In this document: positions 21,441 to 30,130 of the stretch, in pieces
How the letters are laid out: every line of letters begins with the position of its first letter
Position numbering within the stretch: position 1 is the stretch's first letter
Assembly: GCF_001282785.1 (NCBI RefSeq)
Contig: NZ_CVUA01000001.1
Location: 1,674,001 to 1,738,000, forward strand
Length of the DNA stretch: 64,000 nt
Direction: 5' to 3'
From: Halolamina sediminis
GTDB lineage: Archaea; Halobacteriota; Halobacteria; Halobacteriales; Haloferacaceae
Made by a program: the position numbers and the translations under genes
Notes under the pieces: generated by a model
What the model was told of the DNA's origin: nothing
What the model saw: the letters and a program-made list of their open reading frames with translations, nothing else
The model's database searches: none

Positions 21441-21995
21441 ATGTACGAGGTCGAACTCAAAGTCGCAGCCGACCACGATCCCGTCCGGTCGGCGCTCGCC
21501 GACGCCGGCGCCGAGCCCGTCGATCACGTCCGGCAGGTAGACACGTACTACGACGCTCCCCACCGCGAGTTCGCCGAGACAGACGAGGCGCTCCGGCTCC
21601 GCGAGGAGACCGACCTCGCTGCCGACGTGACGACGACGAAGCTGACCTACAAGGGCCCGCTCGTCGAGGCCGACTCGAAGACTCGCGAGGAGCACGAGAC
21701 CGCCGTCGCCAACGGCGACGCCGCCGCGGGAATCCTCGACGGGCTCGGGTTCGAGCCGGCCGCGACCGTCGAGAAGGAGCGCGAACGGTTCGAGTTCGAG
21801 GGGTACACCGTCACCCTCGATACGGTCGACGGGCTCGGCTCGTTCGTCGAGGTCGAACGCGAGGCGTCCGAATCCGACATCGAGACGGTGCGGGAGCGGG
21901 CACAGGAGCGACTCCGAGCGCTTGGGCTCGACCCCGACGGCCAGATCCGTACGTCCTACCTCGGTCTGCTGCTCGACGCTGATGCCCCACAGTAA
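21441..21995 (+). CDS. cyaB: CyaB-type CYTH domain protein (class IV adenylate cyclase / triphosphatase family)
   Basis: 184 residues covering one CYTH triphosphate tunnel domain. The diagnostic ExExK is at residues 3-7 (EVELK), followed by DTYYDAPHREF, LRLREE and TYKGPL lining the tunnel, and an FVEVEREA strand near the end. The family cleaves or cyclises triphosphate substrates. Archaeal members are called class IV adenylate cyclase or thiamine-triphosphatase-like, and the true substrate is not established by sequence. The start at MYEVELK matches family N-termini; the upstream in-frame extension was rejected. Confidence 0.87.
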   Translation: MYEVELKVAADHDPVRSALADAGAEPVDHVRQVDTYYDAPHREFAETDEALRLREETDLAADVTTTKLTYKGPLVEADSKTREEHETAVANGDAAAGILDGLGFEPAATVEKERERFEFEGYTVTLDTVDGLGSFVEVEREASESDIETVRERAQERLRALGLDPDGQIRTSYLGLLLDADAPQ

Positions 21996-22022
21996 TTTCC
22001 GTCTCCCGGATCGTTTCCGAAG

Positions 22023-22031
22023 GTTATAGAC
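22023..22031 (+). promoter_or_regulatory. TATA box of metK
   Basis: GTTATAGAC centred 28 bases before the metK ATG, predicting a leaderless transcript. Confidence 0.6.
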
Positions 22032-22054
22032 CCCGCGCCACGGAAGAGGGAGCA

Positions 22055-23269
22055 ATGACGCGGAACGTTCAGGTTTCCGAACTCGACCGGCGGGCGGTCG
22101 AGGACCAGCAAGTCGAGATCGTCGAGCGAAAGGGGATCGGCCACCCCGACTCTATCTGCGACGGCATCGCCGAGAGCGTCTCCCGAGCGCTCTCACAGCT
22201 CTACCTCGATCGCGTGGGGAAGGTGCTCCACTACAACACCGACGAGACACAGCTCGCTGCGGGCCGTGCCTCGCCGGCCTACGGCGGCGGCGAAGTGATC
22301 GAGCCGATCTACATCCTGATCGTCGGCCGCGCGACCAAGAGCTACGAGCGCGACGGCGAGACGATCGAGCTGCCGGTCGACTCGACGGCGCTCGCGGCCG
22401 CCCGTGAGTACCTCCAAGAACAGATCCCCGAACTGGAGTACGGGACCGACGTAATCGTCGACATCCAGCTCGGTGAGGGCAGCGGCGACCTGCAGGACGT
22501 GTTCGGCGAGGAGGAGGTCCAGGTACCGATGGCCAACGACACCTCCTACGGCGTCGGCCACGCCCCCCTGACCGAGACGGAGACGATCGTCCACGAGATC
22601 GAGCGCGGGATCAACACCGAGTACGCCGCCGACCACCCCGAGGTCGGCCCGGACGTGAAGGTGATGGGCAAGCGCGAGGGCGACACGATCGACGTGACCG
22701 TCGCCGTCGCGATGGTCGACACGTACGTCGAGAGTCTGGAGGCGTACAAGGCCGCGGTAGAGGAGGTACAGGCGTACGCCGAGAGCGTCGCCCGGGAGCA
22801 CACCGACCGCGAGATCAGCGTCGAGGTCAACACCGCCGACGACTACGACGCCGGCTCGGTGTACCTCACCGTCACCGGCACCTCCGCCGAGCAGGGCGAC
22901 GACGGCTCTGTCGGTCGCGGGAACCGCGCCAACGGGCTCATCACGCCGAACCGACCGATGAGCATGGAGGCCACCTCGGGGAAGAACCCCGTCAACCACA
23001 TCGGGAAGATCTACAACCTCCTCTCGACGGCCACCGCCGAGGACGTCGTCGCGGAAGTCGACGGCATCCGCGACCTCCAACTGCGCCTGCTCTCCCAGAT
23101 CGGCCGGCCGATCGACGAGCCCCACGTCGCCGACGCGCAGGTCGTCACCGCCGACGGCGTCGACGTGGCCGACATCGAGGGCGAGGTGAGCGACATCGTC
23201 GACGACAACCTCGCGAACGTCACCGAGATCACCCGCGAGGCGATCGAGGGCGACATCTCGACGTTCTGA
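22055..23269 (+). CDS. metK: S-adenosylmethionine synthetase, archaeal type
   Basis: 404 residues. Makes S-adenosylmethionine from methionine and ATP. This is the archaeal-specific family, recognisable by [21 protein letters not shown] near the start, [22 protein letters not shown] and [20 protein letters not shown]. It carries the usual acidic metal site and [12 protein letters not shown] near residue 310. It is a single-gene unit with a leaderless promoter. Its product supplies the methyltransferase found in this window, and its methionine substrate would come from metX/metY at 49.7-52.4 kb. Confidence 0.97.
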   Translation: MTRNVQVSELDRRAVEDQQVEIVERKGIGHPDSICDGIAESVSRALSQLYLDRVGKVLHYNTDETQLAAGRASPAYGGGEVIEPIYILIVGRATKSYERDGETIELPVDSTALAAAREYLQEQIPELEYGTDVIVDIQLGEGSGDLQDVFGEEEVQVPMANDTSYGVGHAPLTETETIVHEIERGINTEYAADHPEVGPDVKVMGKREGDTIDVTVAVAMVDTYVESLEAYKAAVEEVQAYAESVAREHTDREISVEVNTADDYDAGSVYLTVTGTSAEQGDDGSVGRGNRANGLITPNRPMSMEATSGKNPVNHIGKIYNLLSTATAEDVVAEVDGIRDLQLRLLSQIGRPIDEPHVADAQVVTADGVDVADIEGEVSDIVDDNLANVTEITREAIEGDISTF

Positions 23270-23299
23270 GCGCGCGCTCCCCCCGGCGCAGCCGGGGCG

Positions 23300-23770
23300 A
23301 TGAGTGACCGCTCGACCGATCCCGACTGCCAGTTCCTCCGACCGATCGGCTTCGTCGAGGACGAACCGGTTCTCGCAGTGCTGGACTACCGTGGCCTCCA
23401 CCTCGGCAACCGCCACGCCGCCGACCCCGGCTGCCACGACCGTCGCTTCGACGCCGTCGTCTCCGTCTCGGCCGACGCGTTCCCCCTGACCACCCACCAC
23501 CATCCGCTGACCGACGGCGAGGGGAACGACTGGGCGGCGTTCGCGGCGGCCGTCGACGCCGTGCGACGACTCTCGCGGACGGCCGACGTGCTCGTCAACT
23601 GCAAGGCGGGCGTGAGTCGGAGCACCGCGGTGCTCGCGACGGCGGTCGCCGCCGAGCGGGGTGGGTCGTTCCGGGACGGGCTGAGAACCGTCGAGGCGGC
23701 GCGACCGGAGGCGGTGCCACACCCGGCGCTGGTCGAACTGGGGGCCGTCTACCTCGCCGCGAGGGGGTAG
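23300..23770 (+). CDS. Dual-specificity/tyrosine phosphatase-like protein
   Basis: 156 residues. The C-x5-R phosphatase loop is visible as VNCKAGVSRST with Cys101 as nucleophile and Arg107 binding phosphate. A potential general-acid loop rich in His (FPLTTHHHPLTDGEGND) lies before it. This fits a small dual-specificity protein phosphatase. The substrate is unknown. It begins 31 bases after metK and may be co-transcribed with it. Confidence 0.8.
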   Translation: MSDRSTDPDCQFLRPIGFVEDEPVLAVLDYRGLHLGNRHAADPGCHDRRFDAVVSVSADAFPLTTHHHPLTDGEGNDWAAFAAAVDAVRRLSRTADVLVNCKAGVSRSTAVLATAVAAERGGSFRDGLRTVEAARPEAVPHPALVELGAVYLAARG

Positions 23771-23817
23771 CCCCGGAGCCACCGGGCATTTACCGGGGGC
23801 GGTCCAGAGACACCCCC

Positions 23818-24873
23818 ATGCAGACGTTCGAACTGACCGCCAGACTGATCGCGGGGGTGGGGTTGATCCTCGCGAACGGCTTTTTCGTCGCGATCGAGTT
23901 CGCGCTCACCCGCGCTCGGCAGTTCTCGAAGGAGGAGTTCCTCGGCGACGGGGAGAACAGCGCGGCGCTCGAACGCGCCTGGGAGATGACCAATGACCTC
24001 GAACTGTACCTCACCACCTGTCAGGTGGGGATCACCGCCTCCAGCATCGCGGTCGGGATCGTCGCCGAGCCCGCGCTGGGGGCGCTGTTCGAGCCGTTAG
24101 TGGGGGTCGGCGTCGGCGCGATCATCGCGTTCCTGATCATCAACCTCGTCCATCTGACCCACGGCGAGCAGACGCCAACCTACCTCGGCGTCGAGCGCTC
24201 CCGGCTGGTCTGTCGGTACGGCGCGACGCCGCTGTACTGGTGTAACCGGCTCATCCTTCCGATCATCAAGCTGGGCGACTGGGTCGCGAAGGCCACCCTC
24301 GGCCTGTTCGGCGTCGAGATGACCGGCGCGTGGCTGGAGACCGAGGAGGACGCCATCGAGTCCCGTGCCGACCTCCACAAGCGGCTGGGCTCGGTGCTCT
24401 CGCAGGGAGAGATGTCCGAGGAACGCCGCGAGGAGGTGTTGAACGCGCTCACTATCGGCGATCAGCAGGTCAAGGACGTGATGGTGCCGACCGAGGAGAT
24501 CGTGACGCTCTCGACGGCGGTCGACGCCGAGGAGAACTTCCGCCGGATGGAGGAGCACCCCCACACGCGCTACCCGCTGATCGGCGAGGAGGTCGACGAC
24601 TTCCGGGGGATCGTCTACTTCCCGATGCTCGCTCGCTACCGCGACAGCGTCGCCGAGGGCGAGATCGACTTCACGAACCTCTCGGCGCCGCCGATGACGA
24701 TGTCCCACGACACCAGCGTCAGCAACGCGATCGACCAGTTCCAGGTCGAGAGCCAGGAGCTCGCGTTCGTGCTGGAGAACGGTGACGTGGTCGGGATGGT
24801 GACGGTGACCGACCTGCTCGAGTCGATCACCGGGCAGATCGAGGACCCGATCGACCTGCTGGACGAGGAGTAA
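23818..24873 (+). CDS. CNNM/HlyC-type membrane protein with CBS domains
   Basis: 351 residues. The N-terminal half is a DUF21/CNNM membrane module with about four helices (LIAGVGLILANGFFVAIEFAL, LTTCQVGITASSIAVGIV, IIAFLIINLVHLTHGEQTP). The cytoplasmic half holds a CBS pair (IGDQQVKDVMVPTEEIVTL and SNAIDQFQVESQELAFVLEN). The CorC_HlyC terminal domain found in longer relatives is absent. Such proteins are linked to magnesium or other cation homeostasis, with CBS binding adenine nucleotides. The transported ion is an inference. Confidence 0.85.
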   Translation: MQTFELTARLIAGVGLILANGFFVAIEFALTRARQFSKEEFLGDGENSAALERAWEMTNDLELYLTTCQVGITASSIAVGIVAEPALGALFEPLVGVGVGAIIAFLIINLVHLTHGEQTPTYLGVERSRLVCRYGATPLYWCNRLILPIIKLGDWVAKATLGLFGVEMTGAWLETEEDAIESRADLHKRLGSVLSQGEMSEERREEVLNALTIGDQQVKDVMVPTEEIVTLSTAVDAEENFRRMEEHPHTRYPLIGEEVDDFRGIVYFPMLARYRDSVAEGEIDFTNLSAPPMTMSHDTSVSNAIDQFQVESQELAFVLENGDVVGMVTVTDLLESITGQIEDPIDLLDEE

Positions 24874-24929
24874 CGGCCGGGTCCGTCCCGGAAGGAAACA
24901 CCCATGCTCGCCCGCCCGTTACCCCGCCC

Positions 24930-26114
24930 GTGCAGCAGTCACCCGACCTCGCGGTCGTCCGCTACGGCGAGGCAGGCATCAAGAGCGACAAGGTCCGCGG
25001 GCAGATGCTCGACCGCCTCGCCGAGAACGTGCGGGCAGTCCTCGACGACCGCGGGATCCCCGGGGCGGTCGAGCGCACTTGGTCGCGACTCCTGGTCCGG
25101 CCGGCCGAGCCCGAAACGGACTTCTCCGCCGACGAGGCCGCTCGCGCGGCTGCCGACACGTTCGGCGTCGTCTCGACACGGCCCGCGATCTCGACCGCCC
25201 CCGAGGCCGAGGCGCTGGCCGAGGCGGCGGTCGCACTGACCGACGACCACCCCGAGGGCGCGACGTTCGCGGTCCGGGCGAACCGCGCCGGGACGGCCGA
25301 GACCCACCCGTTCACGAGTCAGGAGGTCGCGTCGGAAGTCGGCGCGGCGATCGGCAACGCGACCGGCGCCGACGTGGATCTCGACGATCCCGACCGCACC
25401 TATCGCCTCGACGTCCGGGAGGACGAAGCGTTCGTCTCCGCCGTCGAGTACGACGGGCCGGGGGGGCTCCCCGTCGGGACGCAGGGGACGACGGTCGCGC
25501 TGTTCTCCGGCGGGCTCGACTCCCCCGTCGCGGCGTGGGAGCTGTTCAAACGCGGACTGGAGGTCGTCCCCGTCTACCTCGATCTCGGCGACTACGGCGG
25601 CCCGGACCACCTCGCTCGCGCGACCGAGACTGCCCGGACGGTCGCCCGCTCGGCGCCGCACGTCGACGCTCGGCTGCGCGTCGTGCCCGCGGGCGACCTC
25701 GTCGACGAGCTGGTCGCCGAGACGGGAGCGACGCGGATGCTCTCACTCCGACGCGCGATGCTCCGGGTCGCGGAGGCGGTCGCCGACGACGTCGGCGCCC
25801 ACTCGATCGCGACCGGAGAGTCGATCGGGCAGAAGTCCTCCCAGACCGGCCCGAACGTTCGCGTCACCGACGCCGCCGCGAGCCTGCCAGTCCACCGCCC
25901 CCTACTCACGCGGGACAAGCCCGAGATCGTCGAGCAGGCCCGCGACATCGGCACGTTCGTCGACGCGACGACGAACGTCGGCTGCGAGCGCGTCGCCCCC
26001 GACTACCCGGAGACTAACGCGACACTTGCCGAGGTCGAGGCCGCCGAGCCCGACGACCTGCTCGCCCGCGCGGAAGCGCTGGCCGACGAACGCTCCGTCG
26101 TCGGCGACCACTGA
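24930..26114 (+). CDS. thiI: tRNA 4-thiouridine synthase ThiI
   Basis: 394 residues from a GTG start. An N-terminal ferredoxin-like/THUMP part (about 1-170) binds tRNA. The PP-loop SGGLDSP at 193-199 adenylates U8 of tRNA, and ATGESIGQKSSQT matches the ThiI core. The C-terminal rhodanese domain of bacterial ThiI is absent, as in other archaea. I see only one cysteine, in NVGCERV near residue 355. That is fewer than the cluster-binding set I recall in methanogen ThiI, so sulfur delivery may differ. Confidence 0.93.
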   Translation: MQQSPDLAVVRYGEAGIKSDKVRGQMLDRLAENVRAVLDDRGIPGAVERTWSRLLVRPAEPETDFSADEAARAAADTFGVVSTRPAISTAPEAEALAEAAVALTDDHPEGATFAVRANRAGTAETHPFTSQEVASEVGAAIGNATGADVDLDDPDRTYRLDVREDEAFVSAVEYDGPGGLPVGTQGTTVALFSGGLDSPVAAWELFKRGLEVVPVYLDLGDYGGPDHLARATETARTVARSAPHVDARLRVVPAGDLVDELVAETGATRMLSLRRAMLRVAEAVADDVGAHSIATGESIGQKSSQTGPNVRVTDAAASLPVHRPLLTRDKPEIVEQARDIGTFVDATTNVGCERVAPDYPETNATLAEVEAAEPDDLLARAEALADERSVVGDH

Positions 26115-26165
26115 CCCCGGCGCCGGACCGCAACCCACTTCTTCCGCCCCGGCGACCCCCCGACG

Positions 26166-26612
26166 ATGGCGCAGGTCTGTCTGCTGGGCGAGCCCGAGAG
26201 CGACCTCCGGTACGAACTGCTCTCCCGGGAGACCGCCCGGGAGGCGCTCTCGACGTACGAGCTCCGGGAGCCGTACGCGAACAGCCTCGCGCTCGACACC
26301 GTCTCGATCGGCGCCGCGGTGTCGCTGCTGAACGACTTGAACTGGTACCTCGTCCGGTTCGTCAGGACGGCGCTGGTGCAGTCGGACTCGGTATCGGAGA
26401 CGGAATGGCTCTCCCGCGAACTCGCGACGGCGATCAGGGACGGTGAGGTGGCCCCCGAGGAGACGGGGACGCTTCTACAGGTGTACGGAGTCGAGGACGG
26501 GCGACCGGAGGACGCCGTGTTCGTCGAACGGGAAGGTGAGTGGACTCCGGAACGTGAGGGGTACGACGACGTGCTCGTCGTTCGGGTGACGGAGTCCGAG
26601 TTCGACGGGTAG
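26166..26612 (+). CDS. Conserved haloarchaeal protein (DUF5804-like)
   Basis: 148 residues, soluble. The pattern RYELLSRETAREALSTYELREPYANSLALDT and AAVSLLNDLNWYLVRFVRTALV matches what I recall as the DUF5804 family, known only from haloarchaea and without assigned function. It ends with a beta-rich DDVLVVRVTESEF. It abuts thiI upstream and is convergent with cysK, sharing no bases with it. Confidence 0.75.
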   Translation: MAQVCLLGEPESDLRYELLSRETAREALSTYELREPYANSLALDTVSIGAAVSLLNDLNWYLVRFVRTALVQSDSVSETEWLSRELATAIRDGEVAPEETGTLLQVYGVEDGRPEDAVFVEREGEWTPEREGYDDVLVVRVTESEFDG

Positions 26613-27554
26613 TCAGTCCTCACACTCCCACTGGCAGTCCTCGGCCTCCTCGGCCTCGAACAGCCCGGTGGACATGTACCGCTCGCCGCCGTCGGGGAAC
26701 ACGGTCACTACCAGCGGATCGTCGACCCCCTCCTCGACGAGGCGCTTGACGGTCCGCCGCGCGGCGACGTTGGCGGCGCCGCTTGACTGTCCCACTAGGA
26801 TCCCCTCCTCGCGGGCCAGACAGCGACACTCCCGCTCGGCGGTCGACAGATCGACGGCCTCGACCGCGTCGATGAGATCTACGTCGAGGTTCGGGGCGAC
26901 GAACCCCGGGCCCATCCCCTGGTAGTCGTCGTGGCCGGATTTGCCCGTGGAGAGCACGGCGTTCTCTTCTGGCTCGACTGCGACGACCTCCATCTCGGGG
27001 AAGGACTCCAAGAGCCGGCGGCTCGTCCCCGTCAGTGTCCCGCCGGTGCCGACGCCGGCGACGAAAGCGTCGATATCGTGGTCGTCGACCTGATCGAGAA
27101 TCTCCGGGCCCGTCGTCTCGTAGTGGGCCCGGGGGTTGGCGCCGTTCTCGAACTGCCGGACCTGCACGTACTCGCCGGTCGCTTCGAGCTCGTCGGCGCG
27201 GTCGCGTGCGTCGCTGATGTCACCGTCGACGACCTCGATGTCGGCGCCGTAGGCGCGCATGATCCGCCGGCGCTCGGGGGATTTCGAGCCGGGGATGACG
27301 ATCCGCACGTCGTACCCTTTCACCGCGCCGATGAGGGCGAGCCCGATTCCGGTGTTCCCGCTCGTGGGTTCGACGATCGCGTCCCCCTCGCCGAGTTCGC
27401 CGGCCTCCTCGGCCGCCCGGATCATGTACAGCGCGGGGCGGTCCTTCGCGGAGCCGCCGGGGTTTTTCGACTCCAGTTTGGCGGCGACCGTACCGACCGG
27501 CGACGCCACTTCGACCAGCGGCGAGCCGATGGCGTCGATCACGTTCGCGTCCAT
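26613..27554 (-). CDS. cysK: Cysteine synthase (O-acetylserine sulfhydrylase family)
   Basis: 313 residues. A fold-type II PLP enzyme with the lysine in NPGGSAKDRPA (Lys37), the substrate loop PTSGNTGIG, the phosphate loop GVGTGGTLTG, and QGMGPGFVAPNLD near residue 220. It would form cysteine from O-acetylserine and sulfide, or related beta-replacement products. An unusual C-terminal tail carries two cysteines (CQWECED). A CCCTTTACT box lies about 31 bases upstream of the ATG. Confidence 0.93.
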   Translation of the reverse strand: MDANVIDAIGSPLVEVASPVGTVAAKLESKNPGGSAKDRPALYMIRAAEEAGELGEGDAIVEPTSGNTGIGLALIGAVKGYDVRIVIPGSKSPERRRIMRAYGADIEVVDGDISDARDRADELEATGEYVQVRQFENGANPRAHYETTGPEILDQVDDHDIDAFVAGVGTGGTLTGTSRRLLESFPEMEVVAVEPEENAVLSTGKSGHDDYQGMGPGFVAPNLDVDLIDAVEAVDLSTAERECRCLAREEGILVGQSSGAANVAARRTVKRLVEEGVDDPLVVTVFPDGGERYMSTGLFEAEEAEDCQWECED

Positions 27555-27629
27555 CTACCCCGGCCTACCCGGGTCGGGAGTAAAGGGGTAGCGACAGCGG
27601 CTTCCCGCGCCGCCGACGGCCGTCAGAGA

Positions 27630-27636
27630 TTTTTAC
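27630..27636 (+). promoter_or_regulatory. TATA box of the membrane protein gene at 27658
   Basis: TTTTTAC centred 25 bases before the ATG, consistent with a leaderless transcript. Confidence 0.5.
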
Positions 27637-27657
27637 CCACGGACGATCCGTACAACC

Positions 27658-28221
27658 ATGAGCACCGAGAGCACGACGGAGAAACTGCCGTTCGGCGCTG
27701 GCGCGGGCACGGGGGTCGCCGCCTACCTGCTCGGCTACCTGATCAGCTACGTCTGGCTGAGCGGCTCCATCGAGGAGCGGCTAGAGGCGTACAACTTCAT
27801 CGCCGACCTGTTCGGCGGCGAGCCCATCGCCGTCTGGGAGGGCGTCGGCTGGATGTTCTACAACGCCCACTTCGTCAGTACCCGGATCGACGGGTTCGGG
27901 GGCACGCAGTCACAGAACTTCATCGCCGGCAGCGACGGCGGGTCGATTGCGCTGCTGTACGCGGTGCCGATCGTCCTGCTGCTCGCGGCGGGGCTGCTGA
28001 CCGCGCGGCTCGCCGACGCCGAGGCGCCGGCCGACGGCGCGATCGCCGGCGCCGCGGTCGCGATCGGCTACTTCCCGCTGGCGCTGCTCGGTCGGTTCCT
28101 GTTCTCCTACCAGGGATCGGCGGCACCGGATCTGGTCACGGCGATCCTGCTCGCTGGACTAGTGTACCCCCTCGTCTTCGGCGCGGTCGGCGGCGTGCTC
28201 GGGAGCGCGGTCGGCGACTGA
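27658..28221 (+). CDS. Haloarchaeal membrane protein of unknown function
   Basis: 187 residues with about five predicted helices: GTGVAAYLLGYLISYVWL near the start, then three long hydrophobic segments from LLYAVPIVLLLAAGLL onward. A hydrophilic loop (about 45-95) would face outside. I associate this size and pattern with a haloarchaeal-only family of unknown function. Nothing suggests transport or catalysis. It is a single-gene unit. Confidence 0.7.
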   Translation: MSTESTTEKLPFGAGAGTGVAAYLLGYLISYVWLSGSIEERLEAYNFIADLFGGEPIAVWEGVGWMFYNAHFVSTRIDGFGGTQSQNFIAGSDGGSIALLYAVPIVLLLAAGLLTARLADAEAPADGAIAGAAVAIGYFPLALLGRFLFSYQGSAAPDLVTAILLAGLVYPLVFGAVGGVLGSAVGD

Positions 28222-28236
28222 TCGGGGGGTGATTTT

Positions 28237-28295
28237 GGCGGCGGACAGCCGCCGACGTACAAATTCGGAGGCGGCGACTGACAGCCGCCGACGTA
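28237..28295 (+). repeat. Duplicated hairpin after the membrane protein gene
   Basis: ACAGCCGCCGACGTA is present at 28245-28259 and 28281-28295, a 36-base repeat. Each copy is preceded by GGCGGC, so each can fold as a GGCGGC/GCCGCC stem. The first may act as terminator for the upstream gene. The second lies at the promoter of the thioredoxin gene. Confidence 0.6.
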
Positions 28296-28296
28296 T

Positions 28297-28305
28297 GACT
28301 TATCC
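28297..28305 (+). promoter_or_regulatory. TATA box of the thioredoxin gene
   Basis: GACTTATCC centred 27 bases before the ATG at 28328, expected for a leaderless message. It directly follows the duplicated hairpin. Confidence 0.55.
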
Positions 28306-28327
28306 TCGCCGGGGCCCATCTTCGTGT

Positions 28328-28723
28328 ATGGCCAACACAGAGACTGATTCCCCCGAATCGACGCTCTCGACGCTCCAGCCGGACCCGACGTGGAGCGCCG
28401 ACGCCCACGAGGAGACGGTCGAGGCCCTCGGCGCCGAGGGGCTCACGTTCCGCATCTGGGGCGGCGACTGGTGTGGCGACTGCCGCCAGCAGCTACCCGC
28501 CTTCGCGGCCGCGCTTTCGGCCGCGGGCGTGCCCGACGAGCGGATCCACGCCCACGCGGTCGAGCGCGTGGACGGCGAGAAAGTGGGCGACGGTATCGAA
28601 GAGTACGGGATCGACCTGATCCCGACGGTGATCGTCGAGCGCGATGGGGAGGAGATCGCGCGGTTCGTCGAAAGCGAGGCCCGACCGATCGCGGTCTACC
28701 TCGCCGACGAGATTTCCGGGTGA
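28328..28723 (+). CDS. Thioredoxin family protein
   Basis: 131 residues, one thioredoxin fold. The redox motif is WCGDC (Cys49, Cys52) in GGDWCGDCRQQLPAF, and the cis-proline loop is DLIPTVIV. No signal peptide is present, so it is cytoplasmic. WCGDC instead of WCGPC suggests a changed redox potential. I see no partner reductase gene nearby. Confidence 0.87.
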   Translation: MANTETDSPESTLSTLQPDPTWSADAHEETVEALGAEGLTFRIWGGDWCGDCRQQLPAFAAALSAAGVPDERIHAHAVERVDGEKVGDGIEEYGIDLIPTVIVERDGEEIARFVESEARPIAVYLADEISG

Positions 28724-28826
28724 GTTCGGAATCTTGGTAGAATCCTCGCTCGTAGTAGAATCCCGGCCTTACACCGTTGAGCAAGCAGTTCGACCAGAAT
28801 CAGATTCGACGTATCATCCCTGAGTA

Positions 28827-28835
28827 AACATATTT
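28827..28835 (+). promoter_or_regulatory. TATA box of the pentapeptide protein gene
   Basis: AACATATTT centred about 30 bases before the ATG at 28861. It supports 28861 as the start instead of the GTG at 28840, which would lie too close. Confidence 0.5.
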
Positions 28836-28860
28836 CACTGTGGCGACGGAAGCCGCGATC

Positions 28861-29550
28861 ATGGAACTCCCACACAGTGAACTCGAACCGGAGGAGATCA
28901 AACCGGGAGCCGACCTGAACGAGGCCGGCCTTCGGGAGGCGAATCTCACGGACGCCGATCTACAAGGTGCCGACCTCAGTGAGGGTGACCTTCGGGGAGC
29001 AACCCTTGTGGACGCCGACCTCCGAAACGCCGACCTCAGTGAAGCTGAACTCGGTGATGCTGATTTCACCGGCGCTGACCTGTCCGGAGCGGATCTTAGC
29101 GATGCCCAGCGTGAATCGATCTATCGCGACGACGGTGATTCGATCGACCCCGGTGGCCCGACCTTCAGCGGTGCGAAGCTCCAGAATGCAGACCTGTCGG
29201 GCGGTGCGTTCATCGATGGCGACTTCAGTACCGCAGACCTCGGCGACGCCGACCTCACTGATGCCAGGCTATCGGACGCAACGTTCACGGATGCAAGCCT
29301 CGACGCTGCCGAGATGACTGGTGCTGATCTGGGCAGCGGCAGCTTGGACGGAGCAACTCTCGTCGACGCGACACTCACGGATGCGACACTGATCGGCTGC
29401 AACATGCGGGACGCAGAGTTCACGGACGCCGATCTGTCGAACGCGAATCTGGGCGGTGGCAAAATCGAGGGCGCGACGTTCACCGGAGCGATGGTACCGG
29501 ACGCGATCCACGATCAGTTAGTCGAACACGGGCTCATTGACGAGGAGTAA
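28861..29550 (+). CDS. Pentapeptide repeat protein
   Basis: 229 residues. Two blocks of A(D/N)LXX pentapeptides (ADLNEAGLREANLTDADLQG onward, and a second block after residue 100) predict a right-handed beta helix, interrupted by a loop at about 80-100 (QRESIYRDDGDSIDPGGPTF). Some relatives mimic DNA and protect gyrase from inhibitors. Nothing here proves that role, and the gene is about 20 kb from gyrBA. Helical caps flank the repeats. Its codons are slightly less GC-rich than its neighbours. Confidence 0.85.
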   Translation: MELPHSELEPEEIKPGADLNEAGLREANLTDADLQGADLSEGDLRGATLVDADLRNADLSEAELGDADFTGADLSGADLSDAQRESIYRDDGDSIDPGGPTFSGAKLQNADLSGGAFIDGDFSTADLGDADLTDARLSDATFTDASLDAAEMTGADLGSGSLDGATLVDATLTDATLIGCNMRDAEFTDADLSNANLGGGKIEGATFTGAMVPDAIHDQLVEHGLIDEE

Positions 29551-29973
29551 GCGGCCGTCACCCGCATCGGTAGCGACGGTACTGTTGTGCCGTGTGTTAC
29601 CACTCCCTGCTCAGCTTTTTACTGTCGTCTCCACTACCAGTGACCGAGGTGACGACGACGTGCTACACAACTCACTGAGCGTGCTTCTCCCCGGCCAGGG
29701 GACCCAGTCACGCGACCGCCGTTCGGTCGTGGCCGATGGGTTCCGTGCCCGCCTCACGCGCGTTGTCGTCGCCGCCGTCCGGTGGACGATCTGACGGAGT
29801 TCGTCCCCCGACGGCCCCGTCCCGATCCCGACTCGTTCGGGTGCTAACGCTCGAATCCCGGGTACGGCGACGTGGCTCGTATCGCTCCGCTGACGCACCT
29901 CCCTCCACAGACGATGTACCCACCACGGAATCCGGACCATCGGACGTATCGCCACCCACCCACCTTCGGAACG
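29551..29973. other. Gene-poor spacer
   Basis: Over 400 bases between the pentapeptide gene and the small protein at 29974. A T5 run sits near 29616 as a likely terminator. The frames running through the rest have poor codon bias on both strands, so I support no gene. TCGAATCCCGGG at about 29851 resembles a tRNA T-arm only superficially; no acceptor stem or anticodon arm is found. Confidence 0.5.
29616..29620 (+). terminator. T-tract terminator after pentapeptide gene
   Basis: Five Ts 66 bases downstream of the stop, followed by A and GC-rich DNA. Confidence 0.4.
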
Positions 29974-30084
29974 ATGCTGCTGCTCGCTGCTCTGCCGCTC
30001 GCAGTGGTGTTCGCGGCGGCGTTCCCCGCGGTCACCGCCGGCCTGCTCGTCGGCGCCGTCGCGGGGGCGACCCTGCAGCGATAG
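29974..30084 (+). CDS. Possible 36-residue hydrophobic small protein
   Basis: MLLLAALPLAVVFAAAFPAV followed by TAGLLVGAVAGATLQR: two short hydrophobic helices with a C-terminal Arg. GTATCGC lies about 26 bases before the ATG, the leaderless spacing. A longer start at 29914 is possible but would add a proline/arginine-rich stretch unlike a coding N-terminus. Function unknown; a membrane hairpin peptide is the simplest reading. Confidence 0.4.
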   Translation: MLLLAALPLAVVFAAAFPAVTAGLLVGAVAGATLQR

Positions 30085-30130
30085 CTCGCTCCCCTCGCGG
30101 GAGTCAGTGACCCGAGACGGTCACACAGTT

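Noticed and set aside
22193-23782. 529-codon minus-strand frame opposite metK
   Set aside because: Antisense shadow. metK has all family motifs, and the reverse product has no recognisable domain.
29840-29865. tRNA T-arm-like TCGAATCCCGGG
   Set aside because: No matching acceptor stem, D-arm or anticodon arm around it.
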